DNA of 64,000 nucleotides, from positions 2,790,001 to 2,854,000 of the forward strand of contig NZ_CP186925.1 of NCBI RefSeq assembly GCF_049562855.1, read 5' to 3'. The notes beneath the pieces were generated by a model. It made no database searches, was not told the DNA's origin, and saw only the letters and a program-made list of their open reading frames with translations. A program made the position numbers and the translations under genes. Positions 52,441-62,283 of this stretch are shown in pieces; position 1 is the first letter of the stretch; each line of letters starts with the position of its first letter. Source of the stretch: Ruminococcus_C callidus (lineage in GTDB: Bacteria; Bacillota; Clostridia; Oscillospirales; Ruminococcaceae).

Positions 52441-52731
52441 TTACTTTGCTGCTGCGTCCTTTTCAGCACGCTTCAGCCAGACGTTTGCCAGATCTACGGC
52501 TTCATACAAATTCGGTCGGTCGGAAGTCTTGGTGATCGCCTTCACAGGATCCGGCTCCTTGGTTGCGATCTGATAGACGCGAATCTTATCTGCAACCTTC
52601 AGCCCGTTCACTTCCTGCTGATGCACGATCTGCATCATTACCACGAATGGCTCTGACATATACCCATAATAGATTTCGTTTCCCTTGCGTACCAGAGGAT
52701 ACCCCCGATACATAAAAAATTCCTGATTCAT
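52441..52731 (-). CDS. Hypothetical protein, 96 residues, after the ABC cassette
   Basis: A small soluble protein with alternating beta strands (FFMYRGYPLVRKGNEIYYGY; VVMMQIVHQQEV) and a helical C-terminus. It lies 40 bases after the DUF4340 gene with its own GAAAGGAAGGAAC site. It is probably in the same operon. I recognise no family. Confidence 0.65.
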   Translation of the reverse strand: MNQEFFMYRGYPLVRKGNEIYYGYMSEPFVVMMQIVHQQEVNGLKVADKIRVYQIATKEPDPVKAITKTSDRPNLYEAVDLANVWLKRAEKDAAAK

Positions 52732-52771
52732 TGCTGTTCCTTCCTTTCTCCGGAACGGTCAGCCCCCTGAC

Positions 52772-54265
52772 TTAGCTCCAGTTCGTCGTAAAGTCCTGAC
52801 TTGTGTCGTCGTAGATGTTCATGTTGTTCAGCAGTGTGTCCAGATAAGTTTTACGGCAGGTGTACGCCGACTTGCCGTCTGCGGTGATCAGACAGGTGAA
52901 CTCGTCAATGGCGTAGAACTGTAGATCCCGTTCGAATTTGCCGTCCTGTGTCTTGACGTGGATTTCTCCCAGCATCTCCCCTGCCGGCTCGCCGTCCAGC
53001 TTGACGGTTTCCGCCGTGGTGTTCAGCAGGAACGAGTAGAACTGGCGGTAACGTTCCTTGTCGGTACTCTCTCCGTTCAGGGTGACGACCGCGGTGTCCT
53101 TATCGCTGCCGGTCACCTGAAACTGGAACTTCTGCTCGCCGACGCTGACATCCAGTGAGCCTACGTCCCAGACATAGGTGCCCAGCACCAGCTTGGAAGC
53201 AATATCCGTGGGCGTTGTTGTCGCCCAGACCAAGTTTTCCCCGGTCACCTGATAGATCGCGTCCACACCGTTCAGCATCGCATAATAGTACGCCGTTTCC
53301 GTACCGTTCTCCTCATCTTTTTCGGTAAAGCGTTCGCCGAATGTCAGTACATATGTGTTGCCGTCTGCACACGCCATGGTTGCCGTCCCGAACGGGTCGT
53401 CCAGTCCGGCATTGGCGATGTCCTCTGCCGAGGGGTGCGGAACTGCAACCTTTTCCGCTTTCAGTCCGAACATGCCGGTCACCACCGGTGTCGAACGGTC
53501 TACGCTCAGATATGCCGGCACCGGCGATACCATTTCATGGCTTGCCACAGTGCCGCCCATATTGGTGTTGTCTGCGGCATCTTCGTCATAGTCCAGCTCC
53601 AGCGTATAGTCCATATCCTTGCGTTCCACAGTCAGCTTGTTGACAATGGGATAATCATTGGTATCCGCCGGTGCTTCCAGCATCGTAGTGGACAGGAAAT
53701 CCGTTGCGGACTTGCTGAAGTTTGCCACCAGCGATGTTTTCACCGTGTAGACGGTGTCCTTGTCTGCCGGTGCAAAGTAGGTATTGGAAGCATCTGCGGC
53801 AGCATTGCCCACGCGGAAGCTGTAGTCGCTGCCGTCGGCGAAATGCAGTGTGACTGCGGTCGCCTCGGCATCGTCCAGACCGAATTTTTCCAGATCGGAG
53901 CAGTTTTCTTCTACCACCCCGTTGGCTTCCATAGAAGCGGTATTGTTGGACAGTGTCCACAGGGTGGAGGTATCCATAGGCAGATCTTCCCAGCCGGACA
54001 CGGCATATGCCGCATGGTCATCTCCTGTGCCGGTGCCCTCTGCCGTGCGAACCACTGCAAAGGAACCGCTGCCGTTGGTGATGTCGATAGAAGTCACATC
54101 GTTCGGGTCTTCCGAGGTCAGCGAAATGCTTTCCTCGCTACTGTCAGAAGAAGACACGGAAGAAGAATCCTCCTCCGGTGTATTCCGCAGCAGGAAAAAC
54201 GATGCCGTGCCCAGTGCTGCCACCAGCACCACGCCGCCGATGATTCCCAGTGCTTTTTTACGCAT
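52772..54265 (-). CDS. DUF4340 membrane-anchored protein
   Basis: The 497-residue protein has one N-terminal membrane helix (about 7-27), a Ser/Asp/Glu-rich linker, and two or more DUF4340 repeats outside the membrane, with the typical segments SWxxVSGWEDLPMDT, VTLHFADGSDYSFRVGN and a second similar set. DUF4340 proteins accompany ABC-2 and GldG genes. It is the last of the core four genes, 12 bases after gldG. Its role in the exporter is unknown; it may be a substrate-contact or assembly factor. Confidence 0.85.
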   Translation of the reverse strand: MRKKALGIIGGVVLVAALGTASFFLLRNTPEEDSSSVSSSDSSEESISLTSEDPNDVTSIDITNGSGSFAVVRTAEGTGTGDDHAAYAVSGWEDLPMDTSTLWTLSNNTASMEANGVVEENCSDLEKFGLDDAEATAVTLHFADGSDYSFRVGNAAADASNTYFAPADKDTVYTVKTSLVANFSKSATDFLSTTMLEAPADTNDYPIVNKLTVERKDMDYTLELDYDEDAADNTNMGGTVASHEMVSPVPAYLSVDRSTPVVTGMFGLKAEKVAVPHPSAEDIANAGLDDPFGTATMACADGNTYVLTFGERFTEKDEENGTETAYYYAMLNGVDAIYQVTGENLVWATTTPTDIASKLVLGTYVWDVGSLDVSVGEQKFQFQVTGSDKDTAVVTLNGESTDKERYRQFYSFLLNTTAETVKLDGEPAGEMLGEIHVKTQDGKFERDLQFYAIDEFTCLITADGKSAYTCRKTYLDTLLNNMNIYDDTSQDFTTNWS

Positions 54266-54277
54266 GATGTGCCTCCC

Positions 54278-55990
54278 TTAACGGTACCGTCTGCGGACTG
54301 CAACGATCACGCCAGCCACAACAACTGCCAGCGGAATGAGGAATACCACGACCAGACGGATCGCTTTCAGCTGTGTTGCAGATGCGGAGATCGAAGTCTG
54401 TGTCAAGTCCTTGGGAGCAACTACGATGCTGTCTTCCTTGCCGCAGACAGAGTTCAGCAGACCTACAAAGTATTCCGCATTGTTGTATGCCGAATTCTGT
54501 ACCAGATTTACGTCCAGCATCGACATGGAGCCCAGCACGATCACATCACTTTCAATGAAAGCGTCACCGGTAGACTGCTGGTCACGGCAAAGTGCCATAA
54601 CGGTATTCTGTCCCTTGGGTGCGGAATTCTTATCGAAAGAAGTGGTGGTAGCAGCTGCTTCGGTGGCTGCCTCTGTAGCTTCCTGACTGTCCGCAGAACC
54701 GTCAGCCACAGCAGCAGTGCTGTCTGTGCTGTAGTCCTTCGGCGACAGCGGGTAGCAGTAAGAGGTATCCGACGAGGTCAGCAGTGCCGTTACCGTTCTG
54801 CCGTTGTTGGCGGTCAGTGTCTGGATCGGACGTGCCATAGGAGCCACGATCGGCAGGCTGGCATTTGCCAGATTACCGGTATAGTCTTCTTCATCTGTCA
54901 CTGTCACGACCGGAGCCACGAAGCTTCTGTTGTTGCTCTGGGACAGGAGAATGTTGACTTCCTGATTGGTGCTGTTGTTTTCGTCGATGACAGAACTGTA
55001 ATCCACCTGTACGTTCCACTCTTTCAGGAATGCGTCCAGATTCGGCGTGGAGGACTGGGTGTAGTCTGCGATGTAGACCAGCTGCTTGCCCAGCTTGCCG
55101 TCATTGTACATGAAGTTTTGCAGCTTCTGTACAGAATCGGTGGTCAGGTCTGTCTTCGGAGCCGGCAGCACCAGAATGTCATACTTTTCTGTATCCAGTG
55201 TGTCGTTGATCATGTCCAGACGGCTCACATCATAACCGTTTTCGTCCAGCAGGTTTTCCATTGCATAGAACGCATAGGTGTTCGGGTCAGAAGAAGTGTT
55301 GGTCTGTGCAAAGATCGGGCTGCCGTTGGTGGTGGCAATGATGCCCACGGTCTTGGGATTGGAATCGGTAACGTTCATGATACCGGAAGTCAGGGTCTGT
55401 TCGCCCTTAAACGCGGTGATGCAGTCTGCAAAGCTTGCCATGCCGTACTGATAGTACTGGTACTTCTGCTGATCCACTTCAAACATATCAGTGGTAGTGT
55501 TGTACACCTTGATGCGGCTGCCGCTGGTGATGATGATCTCATTGGACTGGATCGAACCGCCGTACAGTTCCTGATACTTGGACAATACGTCCGGATCCTT
55601 GGTGGTGTCAAAATAGGTCACACTGATGCGGTCAGAATAGCCCTGATACTTGGACAGGGTTTCCGCGATCATCTTATTGTTCTTGTCCGAAGTGAAAGTA
55701 GCTTCATCGGAAGAAATGGCAATGTCCACGTCTTTGTCCATATTGCGGATATAGTCCAGTGTTTCATCGCTGATCGCATAGAGGTTTGCGGTGGTCAGAT
55801 CCAGCTTAAAATCCGGATACCGCTTGCCGATCTGGGTGACCACGACGTTGACCAGTACCACAACTGCCACAAAGATCACGGTGATCGCAGTTGCCAGACC
55901 GCCGTATTTCAGCTTTTTCCGGTTCTTCAGTTTTTTCTGCTGTTTTTCCAGAGAAGCCTCTGCTGTTTCTGTATGTTTCTGTTTTTCCAT
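54278..55990 (-). CDS. GldG-like ABC transporter auxiliary protein
   Basis: The 570-residue protein has an N-terminal helix (about 30-50), a large outer domain with GldG/ABC_transp_aux marks (DLTTANLYAISDETLDYI; LVLPAPKTDLTTDSV) and a C-terminal helix (about 540-562). In Bacteroidetes GldG acts with GldA/GldF in gliding; in Firmicutes the same set forms an exporter of unknown cargo. It follows the permease after 16 bases. A Ser/Ala/Thr-rich insertion lies at about 430-460. Confidence 0.88.
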   Translation of the reverse strand: MEKQKHTETAEASLEKQQKKLKNRKKLKYGGLATAITVIFVAVVVLVNVVVTQIGKRYPDFKLDLTTANLYAISDETLDYIRNMDKDVDIAISSDEATFTSDKNNKMIAETLSKYQGYSDRISVTYFDTTKDPDVLSKYQELYGGSIQSNEIIITSGSRIKVYNTTTDMFEVDQQKYQYYQYGMASFADCITAFKGEQTLTSGIMNVTDSNPKTVGIIATTNGSPIFAQTNTSSDPNTYAFYAMENLLDENGYDVSRLDMINDTLDTEKYDILVLPAPKTDLTTDSVQKLQNFMYNDGKLGKQLVYIADYTQSSTPNLDAFLKEWNVQVDYSSVIDENNSTNQEVNILLSQSNNRSFVAPVVTVTDEEDYTGNLANASLPIVAPMARPIQTLTANNGRTVTALLTSSDTSYCYPLSPKDYSTDSTAAVADGSADSQEATEAATEAAATTTSFDKNSAPKGQNTVMALCRDQQSTGDAFIESDVIVLGSMSMLDVNLVQNSAYNNAEYFVGLLNSVCGKEDSIVVAPKDLTQTSISASATQLKAIRLVVVFLIPLAVVVAGVIVAVRRRYR

Positions 55991-56006
55991 TGGTGATGTC
56001 CTCCTC

Positions 56007-56714
56007 TCAACTCCAACGCCGTTTTTCGAACACGCGTACCGTAAAGAAGTTGAAGATCACTGCCGTACTTACATAAAACAGCACGCCAGCCGGATCAAAC
56101 AGACCGGCAGTGAAATCATAGTATCTGGTGTAGAACGACAGAGCATTCAGAACGGTGGGAACAACCGGTACATTTTCTGCATACCGTGCCACCACGTCGA
56201 TCAGAGCCAGTGCCAGCAGAACAATCATGCCCAGCACAGCGGCAACTACCTGATTTTCGGTCAGGGACGAGATGAACAATGTCACGGCAATAAAGGCTGC
56301 TCCCAGCAGGAACAGTGCCAGAATGTTGGAGATCACGATGCCCCATGCCACTGCCCCGAAAAAGCTCAGGATTAGAGCATAGACAAAAATGATCGCCAGA
56401 CCAATGGTATACAGCGTGAGGGCTGCCAGATATTTTCCCATGACGATGCCGCCGATGGAAACCGGTGCCGTCAGAAGTCCCTGTTCGGTCTTTTGCTTCT
56501 TTTCCTCACTGAACAAACGCATGGTCAGTACCGGAATCAGAATGGTGATGACGAAAAACAGGCTGCTGAACAAGTTGGACATATCGGTCGTTGCCATTGC
56601 CAGCGACGAGCCGAAGAAGAAATAGCCTGCTGCCAGATAGAACACTGCCAGAAAAACATAGGCAATGCTGGAGGTGAAAAACGCTCCGACTTCACGGCGA
56701 TAGATCGCACCCAT
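56007..56714 (-). CDS. ABC-2 type permease (GldF-like)
   Basis: The 235-residue protein has six membrane helices and the ABC-2 motif region (RLFSEEKKQKTEQGLLTAPV) after the second helix. Its ATG overlaps the stop of the ATPase gene by one base. It forms the membrane pore with the ATPase at 56714. Confidence 0.88.
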   Translation of the reverse strand: MGAIYRREVGAFFTSSIAYVFLAVFYLAAGYFFFGSSLAMATTDMSNLFSSLFFVITILIPVLTMRLFSEEKKQKTEQGLLTAPVSIGGIVMGKYLAALTLYTIGLAIIFVYALILSFFGAVAWGIVISNILALFLLGAAFIAVTLFISSLTENQVVAAVLGMIVLLALALIDVVARYAENVPVVPTVLNALSFYTRYYDFTAGLFDPAGVLFYVSTAVIFNFFTVRVFEKRRWS

Positions 56715-57814
56715 TACGCTTCGCCTCCTTCTTGTTTCTGTGCAGCATCTTCTGCCGGCGTTTCTGCCTTTTCGGCTTCTGCCGGTGCTGCTGCGGGTTC
56801 TTCCGGAGCCGTAGTTTCAGCTGCCGGAGCTGCGGACTTTTCTGCGGCGGGAGCACTGCTCTTTTCCGAAGAAAGCTTGACACCCTCGCCCATGGTGATC
56901 TTCAGGAATGCATCTTCCAGCGTCATCACGCCCAGATCCATTTTGTAAATGTCCCAGCCGTGTTCCTTGACCATCTGGTTCAGAGCCGGACGAATGTCGG
57001 CATCGGGTTTTGCCTCGATCTCGAATTCGAAGATCTTCGGCTCCCGTTCCATATCTGCACGGACTTTCGTCACGTCGTCTATAGCACGAATCGCCTGTAG
57101 CACTTCATTCTTCGGACCGCTGATGCGAACCACCAGACGGTTGACACCGGAAACCGCCTTCGACAGGTTGTCAATGGTGTCGTTTGCGGCGATCTGTCCG
57201 TGGTTGATAATTACCACACGGTCACAGACTTCCTGTACCTCCGACAAAATGTGGGAGGAAAGAATGACGGTGTGCTTTTTGCCCAGCTTCTTGACCAGTG
57301 TGCGGATCTCAATGATCTGCTTCGGGTCCAGACCAACAGTGGGCTCGTCCAGAATCAGGATCGGCGGGTTGTTGATCAGTGCCTGTGCCAGACCGACACG
57401 CTGGCGGTAGCCCTTGGACAGGTGCTTGATGACACGACCGGAAACGTCGCTGATGCGGCACAGGTTGCACACGTCTTTCAGATGGGAACGGCGGGGCAGC
57501 TTGCACTTTTTCAGGTCATAGACAAAGTTCAGATAACCCATGACGGTCATATCCAGATACAGCGGCGGCAGTTCCGGCAGATAGCCGATCTGTGCCTTGG
57601 CTTTGATCGGGTCTTCCAAAATGTCAATGCCGTTGATCAGTGCCTGTCCGGAGGTGGAACTGATGTAGCCGGTCAGCATATTCATGGTCGTAGACTTTCC
57701 GGCACCGTTCGGTCCCAGAAGTCCCAGAATCTCGCCGTCCTCTACGGTAAAGCTGATGTCGTTGACTGCCAGCTTGTCGCCGTATTGTTTCGTCAGATGT
57801 TTGACTTCAATCAT
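56714..57814 (-). CDS. ABC transporter ATPase (GldA-like)
   Basis: The 366-residue ATPase has the Walker A GPNGAGKSTTM, signature LSKGYRQRVGLAQ, Walker B ILILDEPTVGLDP and H-loop SSHILSEV. The extra C-terminal region of about 50 residues is rich in Ala, Pro and Glu (repeats of APAAE) and looks disordered. The start MIEVKHLTKQYG has GGAGG upstream; an ATG at 57868 is rejected. It heads the cassette with the permease, GldG and DUF4340. Confidence 0.93.
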   Translation of the reverse strand: MIEVKHLTKQYGDKLAVNDISFTVEDGEILGLLGPNGAGKSTTMNMLTGYISSTSGQALINGIDILEDPIKAKAQIGYLPELPPLYLDMTVMGYLNFVYDLKKCKLPRRSHLKDVCNLCRISDVSGRVIKHLSKGYRQRVGLAQALINNPPILILDEPTVGLDPKQIIEIRTLVKKLGKKHTVILSSHILSEVQEVCDRVVIINHGQIAANDTIDNLSKAVSGVNRLVVRISGPKNEVLQAIRAIDDVTKVRADMEREPKIFEFEIEAKPDADIRPALNQMVKEHGWDIYKMDLGVMTLEDAFLKITMGEGVKLSSEKSSAPAAEKSAAPAAETTAPEEPAAAPAEAEKAETPAEDAAQKQEGGEA

Positions 57815-57953
57815 CCTTGTGATTGCCTCCTTCTGCTGCGTGCCGGACAGAACGCTCCTGCCCTGCACACAAAAACTAGGTATAGTTTATCATTCTATTG
57901 TGATAGAGAAGTGATAATCTTACGAAAGGTTCCAATTGCCTGATTGCAAAGCC

Positions 57954-59417
57954 TTATGCAGAAAGTGCGTCAATCGCCTTTCGAACACGTGCCAGTGTAT
58001 CTTCCTTGCCCAGAATTGCACACAGTTCTACGCCGCCGCCCGGTGTAAACTGCTTTCCGGAAACAGCTGTCCGCAGCGGCCACAGCATCCAGCCGTTTTT
58101 CACGCCCAGATCTGCGATCTTTGCAAACAGTGCTTCGTGAATGTGCTCAGTATCCCACTGTTCGACACTCTCCAGAACCGGCAGGGCTTCCTTCAGGGCT
58201 TCCAGTGCGGTTTCCGGTGTGGTCTTCATCTTCTTGTGGCGGTACATTTCCAGATCGTATTCCGGCATGGCATCAATAAAGTCCACCTGCTCCGGAATAT
58301 CAGAGAATACTTCGGTGCGGTTCTGGAGCACACTGCACAGCAGGGACAGGTCAATGTCTGTCCGCTTTACTGTCTGGCGGATATACGGCTCTGCTGCCTT
58401 TTCGAAATCTGCCGGATCCATTTTGTGTACATAAGCACCGTTAATGGCACGGAGTTTCTGATCGTCGAAAATTGCCGGAGCCTTGCTGATGCCGCTGATC
58501 TCGAATGCTTTTTTCAGTTCGTCCAGCGTGAAAATTTCCTGTTCGTTATATTCGCCGGAGGGTGCCCAGCCCAGCAGTGCGATGAAATTGATAACTGCTT
58601 CCGGCAGATAGCCCTTTTTCATCAGGTCTTGGAAAGAAGCATCGCCGTTTCTCTTGGACAGCTTGTGTGTCTTGTCTTTCATGACCGGTGCACAGTGTAC
58701 ATATTCCGGTACGTCCCAGCCGAATGCCTGATACAGCAGATTATACTTCGGAGCAGAGGAAAGGTACTCGTTGCCGCGTACAACATGGGTGATGCCCATG
58801 AGGTGGTCGTCCACAACGTTGGCAAAGTTGTAGGTCGGCATGCCGTCGGTCTTGATCAGGATCTGGTCGTCCAGTGTGCTGTTCTCCACTGTCACATCTC
58901 CGTAAATGTCGTCGTGGAATGTGGTAGTTCCCTCCAACGGCATCTTCTGGCGAATGACGTAGGGAACACCTGCGTCCAGCTTTTCCTGAATTTCTTCCGG
59001 AGAGAGATTCCGGCAGTGGCGGTCATACATGGGAGCAATGTGAGAAGCTTCCTGAATTTTCCGCACTTCTTCCAGACGCTCCTTGTCACAGAAGCAGTAA
59101 TATGCGTGACCGGTTTTCACCAGTTCTTCCGCGTAGGACTTGAACATGCCCATACGCTCCGACTGTACATACGGTCCCACCGGACCGCCGATGTCCGGAC
59201 CTTCGTCCCAGTTCAGACCGGCAACCCGCAGGGTATCATAGATCACATCAACGGCACCTTCTACATAACGTTCCTGATCGGTGTCCTCGATCCGCAGAAT
59301 AAAATCGCCGTCCTGTTTCTTGGCGATCAGATAGGCAAACAATGCGGTACGCAGGTTGCCGATGTGCATATAGCCCGTCGGGCTGGGTGCAAATCTGGTT
59401 CTCACTCTTTTGTACAT
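57954..59417 (-). CDS. gltX: Glutamate-tRNA ligase
   Basis: GltX charges tRNA-Glu (and in some species tRNA-Gln) for translation. The 487 residues are usual for the bacterial form. The HIGH-type motif is SPTGYMHIGNL and the KMSKS-type is KTHKLSKRNGD. A GAAAGGAAG site precedes the ATG. It lies 38 bases downstream of ribF on the same strand and may be transcribed with it. The C-terminal helical anticodon domain is complete. Confidence 0.97.
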   Translation of the reverse strand: MYKRVRTRFAPSPTGYMHIGNLRTALFAYLIAKKQDGDFILRIEDTDQERYVEGAVDVIYDTLRVAGLNWDEGPDIGGPVGPYVQSERMGMFKSYAEELVKTGHAYYCFCDKERLEEVRKIQEASHIAPMYDRHCRNLSPEEIQEKLDAGVPYVIRQKMPLEGTTTFHDDIYGDVTVENSTLDDQILIKTDGMPTYNFANVVDDHLMGITHVVRGNEYLSSAPKYNLLYQAFGWDVPEYVHCAPVMKDKTHKLSKRNGDASFQDLMKKGYLPEAVINFIALLGWAPSGEYNEQEIFTLDELKKAFEISGISKAPAIFDDQKLRAINGAYVHKMDPADFEKAAEPYIRQTVKRTDIDLSLLCSVLQNRTEVFSDIPEQVDFIDAMPEYDLEMYRHKKMKTTPETALEALKEALPVLESVEQWDTEHIHEALFAKIADLGVKNGWMLWPLRTAVSGKQFTPGGGVELCAILGKEDTLARVRKAIDALSA

Positions 59418-59454
59418 TGCTAGTACTTCCTTTCATATGATAATCTCTGTGTTC

Positions 59455-60381
59455 TCACAGATCATGTTGTTTCAGCCATTCCTGACACTGTTTCTGATCC
59501 TGTGCGATCTGCCGGTACAGGCTGTCCACATCGGGGAATTTCTGCTCGTCCCGCAGGAAATGCAGCAATTCCACCCGACAGGGCTGTTCGTACAGGTCGC
59601 CGGAAAAGTGCAGCAGAAACGTTTCTGCCGCCGGCAGCTGTGCTTCGCTGACAGTGGGCTTGACTCCAATATCCGTAATGGAATCGAAGCTGCCCTGCGG
59701 GGTGTGCGTCCGTGAAACATACACGCCATACCGCGGCACCAGCTGTCCTGCTGCAAAGGGAATGTTGATCGTCGGGACTGCCTTGGTTCGCCCCAGTGCT
59801 GCCCCGTGGATAACTCTGCCGCTGACGTGATAGGGCACGCCCAGCAGGTTCGCTGCCTGTTCCGGCTTTCCGGCACGGACCGCCTGCCGGATCGCGGTGG
59901 AGGAAATTTTCTCTCCGCCGCAGAGCACCGGTGCGACCTGATGCACGCCGAACCCGAACTGGCTGCCGAATTCCCGCAGGCTGTCGATATTCCACGCTGC
60001 TTTTGCACCAAAGCGGAAATCTCCGCCGCAGAATACCTCCTGTGCATGGAGCAGTTCCACCAGCACCTGCCGGCAGAATGCCTCGCCGTCCAGTCCGCAC
60101 AGTTCCGAAAATGCCGGACAGTATACCCCATGGATCCCGCAGTCCTGCATCAATTCCGCTTTCTGGGTATCTGTATAGAGATAAGACAGCGGCACGCCTT
60201 GTTTTACCGGAACGGAATCTGCCGCAAAAGTAAATGCACACGCCAGCAGTTCCTGTTCTGCCGCACAGCGGGCAGCTGCCCCCAGCACGGCACGGTGTCC
60301 CAGATGCACACCATCAAAAAAGCCCAGTGCCACGGCACTTTTCTGTGCCAGCGGTGCAGTGATGCGTTGGAATCCTTTCAA
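59455..60381 (-). CDS. ribF: Bifunctional riboflavin kinase/FAD synthetase
   Basis: RibF makes FMN and FAD. The 308-residue protein has the nucleotidyl-transferase start GFFDGVHLGHRAVL, the ISSTAIRQAVRAG motif and the kinase domain (GRVIHGAALGRTKAVPTINI; PRYGVYVSRTHTP). The predicted start is TTG with AAAGGCGG upstream, as no ATG or GTG fits the frame. It follows truB after 16 bases, the common order in Firmicutes. Confidence 0.95.
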   Translation of the reverse strand: MKGFQRITAPLAQKSAVALGFFDGVHLGHRAVLGAAARCAAEQELLACAFTFAADSVPVKQGVPLSYLYTDTQKAELMQDCGIHGVYCPAFSELCGLDGEAFCRQVLVELLHAQEVFCGGDFRFGAKAAWNIDSLREFGSQFGFGVHQVAPVLCGGEKISSTAIRQAVRAGKPEQAANLLGVPYHVSGRVIHGAALGRTKAVPTINIPFAAGQLVPRYGVYVSRTHTPQGSFDSITDIGVKPTVSEAQLPAAETFLLHFSGDLYEQPCRVELLHFLRDEQKFPDVDSLYRQIAQDQKQCQEWLKQHDL

Positions 60382-60397
60382 GCACGTTTCCGCCTTT

Positions 60398-61309
60398 CTA
60401 TTTCAGATTCTTTCCCACACGCAGTTCGTCCGCATTCCGGTCTGCCTGTGCAGTTCCGAAGAAGCTGCCGTCTGCACCGTAAACGCGGTACAAATCCTGC
60501 TCCGGCAGAACGCCCTCCACACGGCTCAATGCCAGCTTGACACCGTTGCCGTACAGGGTGGACTGCTGTTCTGTCAGGTGCAGCTCCGGCAGTGCCGTAA
60601 ACAGACGGTCTGTGGGAATGAGATGTTCCGCCAGCGTTCCCCGCCGGCAAAACTCCGTCACCTGCTCAAATGTATAGCACTGTTCCAGCGTAAAGCCGCT
60701 TGCCTTTGTCCGGCACAGTGCCGTCATCACGGCACCGCCGCCCAGTGCTTTTCCGATGTCGCAGAGCAGCGTGCGGATATAGGTGCCCTTGCCGCAGGCA
60801 ACAGACAGTTCCGCGGTCTGCTTGTCTTCGTCCCATGCTTCCAGCACAATGGAATCCACCTGTACTGTCCGTGCCGGACGTTCGATCACAACGCCCCGTC
60901 TTGCCAGTTCGTACAGACGTGTTCCCTCCACAGAAACCGCGGAATACATAGGCGGCACCTGCTGGATTGCTCCCACAAACTGCGGGAGCACTGCGTCCAG
61001 TGCCTCTTTTGTCACGTGCATTTCCGGATAGACAGCCGTGCGGGTGCCCCAGACATCTTCGGTGTCGGTTTCCCAGCCGAACTGTACCGTAGCACGATAC
61101 ATTTTCGATTGATCGGGCAGAATGTCACAGGCACGGGCTGCCTTTCCCACCAGCACCGGCAGCACACCGGTTGCCATAGGATCCAGCGTTCCGGTATGCC
61201 CCAGCCGCCGCATATGCAGAATGCCACGCAGCTTGCCGATGACATCAAACGATGTGAACTCCGCGGGTTTTTGCATGCAGAGAACCCCCTGCATTGTTTC
61301 CTGACTCAT
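60398..61309 (-). CDS. truB: tRNA pseudouridine-55 synthase
   Basis: TruB forms pseudouridine 55 in the T-loop. The 303-residue protein has KLRGILHMRRLGHTGTLDPMATG with the catalytic Asp in GTLDP, and the YSAVSVEGTRLYELAR segment. The ATG at 61309 overlaps the nrnA stop (ATGA), which is preferred to the ATG at 61321. It belongs to the infB-rbfA-nrnA-truB-ribF operon. Confidence 0.96.
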   Translation of the reverse strand: MSQETMQGVLCMQKPAEFTSFDVIGKLRGILHMRRLGHTGTLDPMATGVLPVLVGKAARACDILPDQSKMYRATVQFGWETDTEDVWGTRTAVYPEMHVTKEALDAVLPQFVGAIQQVPPMYSAVSVEGTRLYELARRGVVIERPARTVQVDSIVLEAWDEDKQTAELSVACGKGTYIRTLLCDIGKALGGGAVMTALCRTKASGFTLEQCYTFEQVTEFCRRGTLAEHLIPTDRLFTALPELHLTEQQSTLYGNGVKLALSRVEGVLPEQDLYRVYGADGSFFGTAQADRNADELRVGKNLK

Positions 61310-62283
61310 GCCTTCCCCCATTCTTCCTTTACTGCGTCCAGCAAAATGCGGCGTACCTCATCTGCGGTACCCTCTACCTGACAGCCGGCAGCCTTTACAT
61401 GGCCGCCGCCGCCCAGCCGCTGACAGATCGCAGATACATTGACCTGATCTGCCGAACGCATGGAGATCCGGAATTTTCCGGCTTCTTTTTCTTTCATGGT
61501 GATGCCGATCTCTGCACCCTCTACCTGTAGCGGAAATCCGGCAATGCCTTCCAGTTCTGCTTCGTCCACGTGGAATTTTTTCAGGAATTCCTGTGACACA
61601 CAGATCAGGACACACTTGCCGTCCAGATAACATTCCAGATGATCGATCAGCAGTTTATCCAGCTGCAATCTGCCAAAGCTCTTGACTGCAAACATTTTCC
61701 GGTTGATCCACGCATACCGCACATCGGGGCATATTTCCATCAATGCCGCCACCGCACGGTGGGTTTCCGGACCGGCGTTATCATACTGAAAACAGCCGGT
61801 ATCCGTTGCCATGCCGGTATACAGGCACACTGCAATGCTGTCCGTTATCTGAACCGGCAACACGCGGCACAGGCGGTAGAGGATTTCACACACCGCCGAA
61901 GCCGTACCGTCCAGCAGTCTTGCCTTGGCGTAGGGCACGTTGGATACGTGGTGGTCAATGCAGAGATCTACACGGCTGCCATACTGTTCCTGTATCCTGC
62001 TGCCCAGCAGCTTGGCATCTGCCACATCTACCGCAATAATGCACTTCGGCGGAAAGTCCGCTGCTGCGGGCTGTTCCGGCAGCATGAACTGATACCGCGG
62101 TGGGATTTCATCGTTGCAGAGCACTGCCGCACGCTTTCCCAGCTGCTGTAAAATTTCTGCCAGTGCATAACCGGCACCGATGCAGTCCCCGTCAGGGCTG
62201 CGGTGGATCAGAATATAAGCATCTTCACATTGCTGTAGCCATGCGGCTGTTTTTGCCAATGTCAGCTCCTGCACGCCGTTCAC
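61306..62283 (-). CDS. nrnA: DHH-family oligoribonuclease / pAp phosphatase NrnA
   Basis: NrnA degrades short RNA and 3'-phosphoadenosine 5'-phosphate, and often c-di-nucleotide breakdown products (pApA, pGpG). The 325-residue protein has the DHH motifs SPDGDCIGAG, AVDVADAKLLG, CIDHHVSN and the DHHA1 motif GGGGHVKAAGC. It starts at GTG within the rbfA stop. It links to the c-di-AMP and c-di-GMP enzymes in this window, but this is only functional inference. Confidence 0.94.
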   Translation of the reverse strand: MNGVQELTLAKTAAWLQQCEDAYILIHRSPDGDCIGAGYALAEILQQLGKRAAVLCNDEIPPRYQFMLPEQPAAADFPPKCIIAVDVADAKLLGSRIQEQYGSRVDLCIDHHVSNVPYAKARLLDGTASAVCEILYRLCRVLPVQITDSIAVCLYTGMATDTGCFQYDNAGPETHRAVAALMEICPDVRYAWINRKMFAVKSFGRLQLDKLLIDHLECYLDGKCVLICVSQEFLKKFHVDEAELEGIAGFPLQVEGAEIGITMKEKEAGKFRISMRSADQVNVSAICQRLGGGGHVKAAGCQVEGTADEVRRILLDAVKEEWGKA

